Assembly: GCA_964471555.1 (NCBI GenBank)
Contig: CAYYGM010000167.1
Coordinates: 1 to 8,320 of the forward strand
Direction: 5' to 3'
Length of the DNA: 8,320 bases
Source: JADLFV01 sp964471555
GTDB lineage: Bacteria > Planctomycetota > Phycisphaerae > Phycisphaerales > Phycisphaeraceae
The number at the start of each line of letters is the position of its first letter. Position 1 is the stretch's first letter. Positions 1 through 5,982 of this stretch are shown piece after piece. The notes beneath the pieces were generated by a model. That model did no database searches, was not told where the DNA came from, and saw nothing but the letters and a program-made list of their open reading frames with translations. Position numbers and translations under genes: made by a program.

Positions 1-1187
1 ACGAAGAGCGTGGAGGTGTTGATCCACAAGGGCCCGCCGTCCCAGCCGGCCACCGAGGGCGGATCGAACAGCACCTGCCCCATCAGGCGCAGGGCGTTGG
101 TCAGCAACTCGACATCGCGCGGCGGCAGATCGAGGCTGCGAACGGTCCCTGCCACCAATGCCACGGGGCTTTTGAACTGGCAGCCGACGACCTGCGGATC
201 GTAAAAATGCCTGCTGGCGAAGAAGGTTCGCAGCACCGGGCGCAGGTTGTAATTGTGGCCGCGGATCATCTTGGCCAGTCGCTCGATGACCACGCGGCTG
301 GTCGGCTTAGCGCTTTGCCAATCATCCACGTTCAGGGCGAAGTGATCGTAGAGCCTGGTCGCCACGAAGCGCGGGCAGGCGGGCTGTTTGAGCAGCAGTT
401 CGACGAAGCTGTCGCCGTCGAAGTTGTCGGTATGGCCGAGGATGGTTTTGCGGCCGTCGTCGTGATCGCGCTTGTCGAAGACGAAGTCGTTATCGCGCAC
501 GTGGTAGCCGGTCAGGGCGCGGGCGCCTTCGCGGATGTCGTGCTCGGTGTAATTGCCTTCGCCGAGCGTGAACAGCTCCATCAGTTCGCGGGCCAGGTTT
601 TCGTTGGGCTTGCGCTTGACGTTGCGGTCGTTGTTGAGGAAGCGCAGCATGGCTGGGTCGTGCACGATGGCGCGGGCCAGGGCGGCGAAGTCGGCGGCAT
701 GTTCACGAAACAGTTGGTTCTGCTGATAGAGCAGGAAGGCATCGCGCACATCGCGGTGACGGGAAGCGAAATGATCGTGCCACAGCAGCACGAGGTTCTC
801 GCGCAGCGGTGCGGTGGTGCCGGCAAAGCGGGCGAGCTGCCAGCGGCGCATGCGCTCGATCATCTGTTGATCGTCCTGGCGGGCGATCAATTGCAGGCGG
901 CGGATGGATTCGAGCGTATCCTCATCATTGTCCTGCCGGGCTTTGACATACATCGCGCGCTGCTCGGGCGTGGGCGGGGCGATGACATCGGGATCGACAT
1001 CCGGCGCGGGCCAATGGTCAGCCGCATCGAGTTGGGCGAGGATGTGATCGACAGCTCCCTGTGTGCCCAGGCCGACGATCTGATCCACTTCCCAGTCGGT
1101 GGCTCCGAAACAGGTGCGGCGGAGCAGGTGGCGGGCCTGGGGTCGGCCGAAGTCAGCGTCTGGCAGAGCGGCGAGCGATTTGTCCAT
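1..1187 (-). CDS. DUF1800 family protein, 3'-truncated by the window edge
   Basis: The frame is open for 395 codons from an ATG at 1187 to the left edge, so the C-terminus and stop are missing. Family landmarks in order are RHLLRRTCFGA (residues 19-29), LWHDHFASR (135-143), ENLARELMELFTLG (196-209), DIREGARALTGY (217-228), QFKSPVALVAGTVRSL (337-352) and PPSVAGWDGG (376-385). These match the DUF1800 pattern; family members usually run about 450-500 residues, so roughly 50-100 residues are off the edge. The function of the family is not established. I see no N-terminal signal peptide or membrane segment in the visible part. The start has only a weak Shine-Dalgarno (GGGA, 9 nt upstream); no better in-frame ATG is visible upstream. 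In planctomycetes a DUF1501 gene often lies next to DUF1800, and here it would be expected left of position 1. The gene lies 119 bp downstream of the FHA-GAF kinase and may have its own promoter. Confidence 0.93.
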   Translation of the reverse strand, partial: MDKSLAALPDADFGRPQARHLLRRTCFGATDWEVDQIVGLGTQGAVDHILAQLDAADHWPAPDVDPDVIAPPTPEQRAMYVKARQDNDEDTLESIRRLQLIARQDDQQMIERMRRWQLARFAGTTAPLRENLVLLWHDHFASRHRDVRDAFLLYQQNQLFREHAADFAALARAIVHDPAMLRFLNNDRNVKRKPNENLARELMELFTLGEGNYTEHDIREGARALTGYHVRDNDFVFDKRDHDDGRKTILGHTDNFDGDSFVELLLKQPACPRFVATRLYDHFALNVDDWQSAKPTSRVVIERLAKMIRGHNYNLRPVLRTFFASRHFYDPQVVGCQFKSPVALVAGTVRSLDLPPRDVELLTNALRLMGQVLFDPPSVAGWDGGPLWINTSTLF

Positions 1188-1202
1188 CAGCGGCAGTCCC
1201 AA

Positions 1203-1280
1203 CGCTCCAGCGAACTGGAGCGGCCTTGGGGAAGGGTTAATGCTCCAACAACAGCGCTTGTGAGGGACAACGCTGGAGCG
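1203..1280 (-). repeat. Competing hairpins in the DUF1800 leader
   Basis: Read on the minus strand, CGCTCCAG (1222-1215), loop TTCG and CTGGAGCG (1210-1203) form a perfect 8-bp hairpin that ends 15 nt before the DUF1800 ATG. A second upstream arm, CGCTCCAGCG (1280-1271), is the exact 10-bp complement of 1212-1203. Two 5' arms can therefore compete for the same 3' arm. No T-run follows, so this is not an ordinary intrinsic terminator. A regulatory role is inference. Confidence 0.5.
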
Positions 1281-1290
1281 GTTCCATTAT

Positions 1291-1326
1291 TGCAATGATT
1301 CTAGGCTCACTCGGCCGTTGTGTCTT
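1291..1326 (-). promoter_or_regulatory. Possible sigma70-like promoter for the DUF1800 gene
   Basis: On the minus strand AAGACA (1326-1321) and TAGAAT (1303-1298) are separated by exactly 17 bp, matching the -35 and -10 consensus at 4 and 5 of 6 positions. The -35 lies inside the last codons of the FHA-GAF kinase. A transcript would begin near 1291 and have a leader of about 100 nt containing the hairpins at 1203-1280. This is a sequence match only; the organism's sigma factor preferences are unknown. Confidence 0.3.
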
Positions 1327-2992
1327 CGGTGATGGCGGGGGCGGAGTCCATGGTGTCGGCCAGGGAGGGCGTGGAGACGCTGCGGACGGGCAGGGTGAGG
1401 ACAAAGATGGTGCCCTGGCCGGGGGTGCTCTGGACGTCCACGCGGCCGCCGTGCTCGGCCATGACCTTCTTGGTGACCACCAGCCCCAGCCCTGTGCCGG
1501 CCTGACCCTTGGTCGAATGGAAGGGCTGATACAACCGCTTGAGCGTGGCCTTGCTCATGCCGTGGCCGTTGTCGGAGACCTTGATATGGGCCATCTGCAG
1601 GCGGGGGTTGTAATTGCAGCCGAGGGTCACCGCGCCGCTCTGGGGCTCGACGGCATCGAGGGCATTGTTGAGCAGGTTCAGCACCGCCTGGTGGATGCCG
1701 CCGGGGTCGGCCGGGACGGGCGGCATGTCGGGTGCGTAGTCGGTCAGCAGGGCGACATGCTTGGCGTCGAAGTGCTTCTGCATCAACTGGCGAATCTCTT
1801 CCAGCAGGTTGACCAGGTTGGTCATCTCCAGTTCGGGCTGGCGCTGCTTGGAGTAAGCGAGCATGTTCATCACCAGCTCGTTGATGCGTTCGAGATTGCG
1901 CGAGACGATTTCCCAGCCGTTGGACAGCACCGTCTTGTTGTCCTTGCGCATGCCTAGCTCGACCACTTCCGCCCCGCCGCGCAGACCCTGGATGATGTTC
2001 TTGATCGAGTGTGACAGCGAAGCGACGGTCTGGCCCACAGCCGCGAGGCGTTCGTCCTTGAGGCGCTGGGCGTAAAGCTGAGCGCGAGCCAGGGCCAGGC
2101 CGGTCTGCACACCGATGGCGGTCAGCAGCATCAACTGGTCTTCGGTGTAGGTGTAGTTGGCGATCTTGGAGTCGAGGTGGATGACGCCGTAGAGCTTGTC
2201 CTTGAACTTGATAGGCACGCACATGGCCGAGCGGATGCCGTAGGCCTGCACGCTGTCGCCGCGACTGAAGCGCGAGTCGCTCATGGCATTGCTCGAGAGC
2301 ACGCCCTTGGCGTTCTGCATGACGTAGCGGACGATGGTCTTGCTGACATCGATGGGCTCGGTCTTGCCGCTGGGCTGCTTGCGGCGGGGCGGCAGACGAT
2401 GGCGCACCACCACCGCCTTGGGCTCGGCATCGGGATTGTCGCACAGCATGATGAAGCCGCGGTCCGCCTTGAAATACTCGAAGGTTACGTCCATCACGCG
2501 CTCCAGCAGCGTCGGGATGTCGGTCACCGAGCCGATCAATTCGGTCAACTCGTAGATCACCTTCAACTGGAACTGGGCCGCCTGCGAAGGCTCGGGCGAG
2601 GCCATGATCATCGAGTCGTCGTTGCTGGCGACGGTGTGCTCGATGTTGACCTCGATCTCGTTGCCGTCAGCCATGCGCAGGTCACTGCGGCGGCGGGCGT
2701 CTTCACCGAACAGCAGCAGCGTGGCGCCGACGCGCACCTGGTCGCCGACGTTGAGCTTGCGGCGATCGCTGGCGGTGACGCGGACACCATTGACGAAGGT
2801 GCCGTTGGCGGACTTCAGATCACGGATGAACCAGCGGCCGCTGTCAGGCGTCAATTCAGCATGGCGGCGGGAGATGGTCTGATCGCCCAGGGGCAACGAC
2901 TCGCTGGACCGGCCGATCATCTGCGGCTCATGGTCCGGCAACTCGAAGCGCCGGCCCTTGTCGGGGCCTTGGAGTACGGTCAACACCAGCAT
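1307..2992 (-). CDS. FHA-GAF sensor histidine kinase
   Basis: This is a 561-residue soluble kinase with no membrane segment. An N-terminal FHA domain (about 1-100) shows GRS at 27-29, SRRH at 41-44 and NGTFVNG at 63-69, which are the phosphothreonine-binding landmarks. A GAF domain follows (about 141-305), then a histidine kinase core: H-box ASLSHSIKN (324-332, phospho-acceptor His328), N-box LLNNALDAVE (440-449), G1 box DNGHG (474-478), F-box region YQPFHSTK (488-495) and G2 box GTGLGL (499-504). The residue after His328 is Ser rather than the usual Glu or Asp. The C-terminal 25 residues are rich in Ser, Thr and acidic residues and look disordered. The ATG at 2992 is the start because an in-frame TGA lies 9 nt upstream, with GGTGA 6 nt before the ATG. 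Its ligand and partner regulator are unknown. It may read Ser/Thr-kinase signals through the FHA domain, which is inferred from the family. Confidence 0.93.
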   Translation of the reverse strand: MLVLTVLQGPDKGRRFELPDHEPQMIGRSSESLPLGDQTISRRHAELTPDSGRWFIRDLKSANGTFVNGVRVTASDRRKLNVGDQVRVGATLLLFGEDARRRSDLRMADGNEIEVNIEHTVASNDDSMIMASPEPSQAAQFQLKVIYELTELIGSVTDIPTLLERVMDVTFEYFKADRGFIMLCDNPDAEPKAVVVRHRLPPRRKQPSGKTEPIDVSKTIVRYVMQNAKGVLSSNAMSDSRFSRGDSVQAYGIRSAMCVPIKFKDKLYGVIHLDSKIANYTYTEDQLMLLTAIGVQTGLALARAQLYAQRLKDERLAAVGQTVASLSHSIKNIIQGLRGGAEVVELGMRKDNKTVLSNGWEIVSRNLERINELVMNMLAYSKQRQPELEMTNLVNLLEEIRQLMQKHFDAKHVALLTDYAPDMPPVPADPGGIHQAVLNLLNNALDAVEPQSGAVTLGCNYNPRLQMAHIKVSDNGHGMSKATLKRLYQPFHSTKGQAGTGLGLVVTKKVMAEHGGRVDVQSTPGQGTIFVLTLPVRSVSTPSLADTMDSAPAITEDTTAE

Positions 2993-3004
2993 CGATCTTC
3001 ACCA

Positions 3005-3096
3005 TTTAGCCCCCCGTGAATACACGGGGGGCACGCTCGAAAACCTTCGCAAACCGTTTTCTGTGCCGGCCCCCGGTGGATTCACCGGGGGCTAAA
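3005..3096. repeat. Inverted doublet of a 28-bp palindromic repeat (REP-like)
   Basis: Copy 1 occupies 3005-3032 on the plus strand and copy 2 occupies 3096-3069 on the minus strand. Each begins TTTAGCCCCC and folds into a perfect 10-bp GC-rich stem with a 4-nt loop (3009-3032 and 3069-3092). The copies match at 25 of 28 positions. Two of the three differences are the two halves of one base pair (C-G in copy 1, G-C in copy 2), so the stem is preserved. The outer TTTAGCCCCC and GGGGGCTAAA can also pair, enclosing both hairpins. A 6-bp GAAAAC/GTTTTC dyad (3039-3061) lies between them. The element fills nearly all of the spacer between argH and the FHA-GAF kinase. No T-run follows either stem on either strand. 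Confidence 0.8.
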
Positions 3097-3098
3097 TG

Positions 3099-4520
3099 TC
3101 ACGATTGCAATCTTTCCTTCCACGCCTGCAACTGCGCCTCGAAGCCGCTGGCGCCGGCGTTGCCGGCTGTCTGGTAGCGCTTGACGACGTTCTCAGCACC
3201 GAGCCAATCGTAAACGTCCTTGTCCGCTTTGTCGCATACCCCACGGAAGTCGTCGAGAGAAAGTTGCGACAGTTGGTGGTAGCTCTTTTCCTCGCACAGG
3301 CGGACCAGTTTGCCCACGTGCTGATGAGCGGTGCGGAAGGCGACGCCTTTGGTCACCAGGTACTCCGCCAGCGAGGTGGCATCGAGGAAGCCGCGGTCGA
3401 GCGAGGCTTTGATTTTTTCCTCGTTGAACTTGGCCGAGCGCACGATGCGGGCGGCCATATCCAGACAATCCATGACCGTATCGTAGGCCGCGAACACGTG
3501 GCGTTTATCTTCCTGCAGATCACGGTTGTAGCCGATGGGCAGGCCCTTGCACATGGTCAGCAGGGCGATCAGGTGGCCGTAAACTCCACCGCAGCGGCCG
3601 CGGATCAGTTCGAGCATGTCGGGGTTGCGCTTCTGCGGCATCATGGACGAGCCGGTGGTGTAGGCATCGCCGATGGTCAGGAAACCAAACTCGGTGGTCA
3701 TGTAGATGATCCACTGCTCGGCCCAGCGCGAGAGCCACATGCTGGTCATGGCCAGGGCGTAAACGAAGTCGAGAGCTTTGTCGCGCGAGGCGGTAGAGAA
3801 GATGCTGCTGGGGCTCGGTCTCCAGAACGCATCGTTGGGATTCAGCGCCTCGAGTTGTTCGATCGTGTTATCGCGATCCAGCGGCAGAGCAGAGCCGGCA
3901 ATCGCGCCGCTGCCCAGGGCACAGACCCATTGCTCATCGTCGTTGACGCCGAAGCGTTGCTGAGCGATTTCAAAAGCGCGCATCCACGCCATGATTTCCG
4001 AACCGGCCACGATGGGCTGAGCGCGCTGCAGATGTGTGAAAGAAGGCATCACCACGTGGCCGTACTTGTCCGCCAAGTCAACGAATGCCTGATGCAATTC
4101 GTGGATCATGCGCCAGATATCACTCTCCGCGTCGTTGATCCACAATTGCAGATCGAGGGCCACCTGGTCATTGCGTGAGCGCCCCGTGTGCAGTTTTCTC
4201 CCGGGATCGCCGATCATTTCGATCAGCGCCGCTTCGATGCACATGTGCACGTCTTCGAGTTCGACTTTCCAGCCGGGCCAGGATTGACCCTGGGCGTCGA
4301 TCTCTTTTTCAATCGCAGCGAGGCCGGTTTCGATCTGCTTCAGTTCGTCGGCGGTGATCAGCCCGACCTTGCAGAGCATGCGGGCGTGGGCGATCGAGCC
4401 GCGGATGTCGTGTTTGTAGAGGCGCGTGTCATAGGACAGCGACTCGACGAAGCGTGCCGCGAGTTCGTCCGCTTCACTGCCGCCGGACTTGGCGTGCTCC
4501 CAGGGCTTGGCGTTGGACAT
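3099..4520 (-). CDS. argH: Argininosuccinate lyase
   Basis: This 473-residue cytosolic enzyme cleaves argininosuccinate to arginine and fumarate, the last step of arginine biosynthesis. Fumarase/aspartase superfamily landmarks are present: GSIAHARML (41-49), ELEDVHMCIE (87-96), KLHTGRSRNDQV (109-120), THLQRAQP (162-169), LGSGAIAGSALPLDRD (202-217) and the flexible signature loop GSSMMPQKRNPD (290-301), which carries the catalytic serine. Length is typical for the family. The open frame continues upstream to 4655, but those 45 residues are translated from the repeat at 4575-4677 and a poly-proline stretch, so the ATG at 4520 giving MSNAKPWEHA is preferred. The usual WGGRF near the N-terminus reads WEHAKSGG instead. 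No Shine-Dalgarno precedes the start; a TACAAT lies 6 nt upstream. No other arginine gene is in the window. Both flanking genes encode signalling proteins on the same strand. Confidence 0.97.
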   Translation of the reverse strand: MSNAKPWEHAKSGGSEADELAARFVESLSYDTRLYKHDIRGSIAHARMLCKVGLITADELKQIETGLAAIEKEIDAQGQSWPGWKVELEDVHMCIEAALIEMIGDPGRKLHTGRSRNDQVALDLQLWINDAESDIWRMIHELHQAFVDLADKYGHVVMPSFTHLQRAQPIVAGSEIMAWMRAFEIAQQRFGVNDDEQWVCALGSGAIAGSALPLDRDNTIEQLEALNPNDAFWRPSPSSIFSTASRDKALDFVYALAMTSMWLSRWAEQWIIYMTTEFGFLTIGDAYTTGSSMMPQKRNPDMLELIRGRCGGVYGHLIALLTMCKGLPIGYNRDLQEDKRHVFAAYDTVMDCLDMAARIVRSAKFNEEKIKASLDRGFLDATSLAEYLVTKGVAFRTAHQHVGKLVRLCEEKSYHQLSQLSLDDFRGVCDKADKDVYDWLGAENVVKRYQTAGNAGASGFEAQLQAWKERLQS

Positions 4521-4532
4521 GGAGGGATTGTA
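4521..4532 (-). promoter_or_regulatory. Possible -10 element giving a leaderless argH transcript
   Basis: TACAAT (4532-4527, minus strand) ends 6 nt before the argH ATG, so transcription from it would start at or next to the A of the start codon. The intervening CCCTCC cannot act as a Shine-Dalgarno. I see no good -35 hexamer at 16-18 bp, which keeps confidence low. Confidence 0.3.
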
Positions 4533-4550
4533 CCGCGCCTGTTGAAAGAC

Positions 4551-4572
4551 GGAGGGTGGTGGTGGGGGGGGG
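4551..4572 (+). other. G-rich tract upstream of argH
   Basis: The plus strand carries consecutive G runs of 2, 3, 2, 2 and 9 bases in 22 nt, all separated by single non-G bases. A two-layer G-quadruplex on the argH template strand is possible. The tract lies between the argH promoter candidate and the 29-bp inverted repeat. It may also simply be a low-complexity run. Confidence 0.35.
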
Positions 4573-4574
4573 AT

Positions 4575-4677
4575 AAATTCGAATGACGAAATTCGAATGA
4601 CGAGACAATGACGAATGCTCAAATGACGAAGCGCGTAATCCGGAGTATTCGTCATTCGAATTTCGTCATTCGAATTT
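4575..4677. repeat. 103-bp element with perfect 29-bp terminal inverted repeats
   Basis: The arms at 4575-4603 and 4649-4677 are exact reverse complements over 29 bp, separated by 45 nt. Each arm holds two 8-bp ATTCGAAT palindromes spaced 14 bp apart. AATGACGAA occurs at 4582, 4607 and 4622, with a one-base variant at 4596; its complement TTCGTCATT occurs at 4648 and 4662. The right arm ends on the first base of the stop-codon complement of the upstream receiver-GAF gene. I see no coding capacity and no obvious target-site duplication. It could be a MITE-like element or an expanded intergenic repeat. Confidence 0.75.
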
Positions 4678-5804
4678 CAAAACGGCACATCGTCCGGGCC
4701 GGCTACTTCGAAGCCATCGTCCGGCTCGACTTCACCCATGCTGCGGTGATGGACGCGGATGATGCGGGCCAATGCCTCGCCCAGCAGCGGGCGGATGGCT
4801 TCGGCGGTCTCCAGCAGGCCATCGCTGAACGGCTCGCAACTGTCGCGGAACAGCACGATCACCGCCAGCACCTCGTCCTTGTGGATCACGCTGAAGGCGA
4901 TCACGTGAGCGTCAGCCAGGTACGCGGCATCGGCGCCCACCCAGTGCTCGATCTGGGCGTTGGTGGTCAGGTGAATCACCTGCTGCTGATCGGCAACGCG
5001 GGGGGCGACGGTGTCAGCCAGGTGCTCCAGCAGCAGATCGGTGCCGTCGGTCGAGCAGTCGTAGTTGACGTACCCGCCCAGCGTGTACTCATCCATCCCC
5101 GAGGGCAGGAACACCGCGGCGTTGGTGGCACCGGCCTGCTCGATCACGTACTCCAGCGTCTTGCGGATCAGCATCTCCAGGTCCAGCTCTTCGCGCACCA
5201 GCACGTTGAACTCGCTGGTCTGCACCACCTGCTGCATCTGCGTGGCCAGCTCCTGGTAGGCGACCACCAGGTCGTTGCACAGCACATCCACCTGCCCGGC
5301 CACATCCTTGCGGGCCTGGTCCAGCTTCTTGCACAGCCGGCGAAGTCGCTGCAACCGGCGGACGGTGTTGCGCTGCTTATCCAGACGCTGGGCCGCCGCG
5401 CCGAGGCGCTGGGTGACTTCGTCGTTGGTCAGCGGCTTGACCAGCATGTCCACCGCACCGGCCCGGACCGCGCTCGCAGCCAGGTCGTAGCGCGGCTCAT
5501 CGCTGAGCAGAATCACCTGCGTGGCAGCATGCTGGCCTGCGATGAAACGAATCAGGTCGAGACCGTCACCGTCGCTGAGCTGATGGTGGATCAGGGCCAG
5601 GTCGATGGCGGTGTTCGACAGCAGCTTGCGGGCAGCATGCAGGCTGGGGGCGTGACTGACGCGCAGGGAACGACCCGCCACGCGGCAGCTTTCCAGCAGC
5701 TTGACGGCCGACGAATCACGATCGACCAGCAGCAGACGATAAGCATCGACCTCGAAGGGCGACTGATCGGAGGGGGCGATTGCCTGACGAGAGCGATTAA
5801 CCAC
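4677..5804 (-). CDS. Degenerate receiver-GAF signalling protein
   Basis: This is a 375-residue soluble protein. Residues 21-140 read as a response-regulator receiver domain: LLLVDRD (24-30), LALIHHQLSDGDGL (69-82), VILLSDEP (97-104) and VDMLVKPLTNDE (118-129). In the alignment His73 sits where the phospho-acceptor Asp belongs (DxxMPxxDG pattern), while Asp28, Asp30, Ser101 and Lys124 of the pocket are kept. Residues about 130-195 are rich in Arg, Leu, Lys and Gln and likely helical or coiled coil. Residues about 197-350 resemble a GAF domain, followed by an acidic tail ending in DDVPF. There is no DNA-binding or catalytic output domain. The start is GTG at 5804: AGGAG lies 6 nt upstream, an in-frame TGA lies further upstream, and no other start codon falls between. 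It is most plausibly a protein-protein or ligand-sensing adaptor, which is inference. Confidence 0.85.
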   Translation of the reverse strand: MVNRSRQAIAPSDQSPFEVDAYRLLLVDRDSSAVKLLESCRVAGRSLRVSHAPSLHAARKLLSNTAIDLALIHHQLSDGDGLDLIRFIAGQHAATQVILLSDEPRYDLAASAVRAGAVDMLVKPLTNDEVTQRLGAAAQRLDKQRNTVRRLQRLRRLCKKLDQARKDVAGQVDVLCNDLVVAYQELATQMQQVVQTSEFNVLVREELDLEMLIRKTLEYVIEQAGATNAAVFLPSGMDEYTLGGYVNYDCSTDGTDLLLEHLADTVAPRVADQQQVIHLTTNAQIEHWVGADAAYLADAHVIAFSVIHKDEVLAVIVLFRDSCEPFSDGLLETAEAIRPLLGEALARIIRVHHRSMGEVEPDDGFEVAGPDDVPF

Positions 5805-5815
5805 TTCATTCTCCT
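5805..5815 (-). promoter_or_regulatory. Shine-Dalgarno fixing the GTG start of the receiver-GAF gene
   Basis: AGGAG at 5815-5811 on the minus strand is followed by a 6-nt spacer and the GTG at 5804. An ATG lies between them but is in another frame. Confidence 0.75.
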
Positions 5816-5834
5816 GCGAAGAGCTCTCACGGAA

Positions 5835-5865
5835 AGCCCGGATTCACCGCATCATGCGGGGGCTA
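5835..5865 (+). repeat. Decayed copy of the palindromic repeat seen at 3069-3096
   Basis: The plus strand reads GGATTCACCG (5840-5849), then nine bases CATCATGCG, then GGGGCTA (5859-5865). Copy 2 of the doublet has the same GGATTCACCG directly followed by GGGGCTA (3079-3095), so this looks like the same element with a 9-bp insertion and an altered left arm. It can still fold: AGCCC (5835-5839) pairs with GGGCT (5860-5864) and CCGCA (5847-5851) with TGCGG (5855-5859), with a 7-nt bulge. It lies about 20 nt upstream of the receiver-GAF Shine-Dalgarno. Confidence 0.6.
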
Positions 5866-5882
5866 CCCTGCAATCGGCCGTT

Positions 5883-5948
5883 GACAGGAGCCTGTCCACG
5901 TTCAATCGCTTTGTTTTCTCGAAGCTGAAGATTGACTTTGACGTGGAC
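5883..5948 (-). promoter_or_regulatory. Overlapping dyads upstream of the receiver-GAF gene
   Basis: On the minus strand GTCCACGT (5948-5941) is the exact complement of ACGTGGAC (5901-5894). The end of the latter overlaps GACAGG (5896-5891), which is the complement of CCTGTC (5888-5883) with a 2-nt spacer. The two pairings share bases 5894-5896 and so compete if transcribed; alternatively the 6-2-6 dyad could be a repressor site. No clear promoter was found in this 246-bp spacer. Confidence 0.35.
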
Positions 5949-5982
5949 GCTGACTGATCGTTCTGTGACGGTTACGAAAGAA

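Noticed and set aside
207..1298. 363-codon plus-strand open frame
   Set aside because: It lies opposite the DUF1800 gene, whose conserved motifs read cleanly on the minus strand. The plus-strand translation is low-complexity Val/Ala/Gly with no recognisable domain.
3009..3092. GC-rich hairpins as intrinsic terminators after argH
   Set aside because: Neither stem is followed by a T-run on either strand, and the two stems are clearly copies of one repeat.
3096..4178. 360-codon plus-strand open frame opposite argH
   Set aside because: ArgH motifs identify the minus strand as coding. The plus frame is a mirror of high-GC codon usage.
4521..4655. 45-residue N-terminal extension of ArgH
   Set aside because: It is translated from the inverted repeat and the C-rich tract (poly-Pro), has no counterpart in the ArgH family, and the ATG at 4520 fits the family start.
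4575..4677. CRISPR-like array from the repeated AATGACGAA units
   Set aside because: Units are only 9-14 bp, irregularly spaced and present in both orientations, with no spacers of uniform length and no cas genes.
4608..5957. 449-codon plus-strand open frame beginning MTNAQMTKR
   Set aside because: Its first residues come from the AATGACGAA repeats and the rest is antisense to the receiver-GAF gene. No domain is visible.
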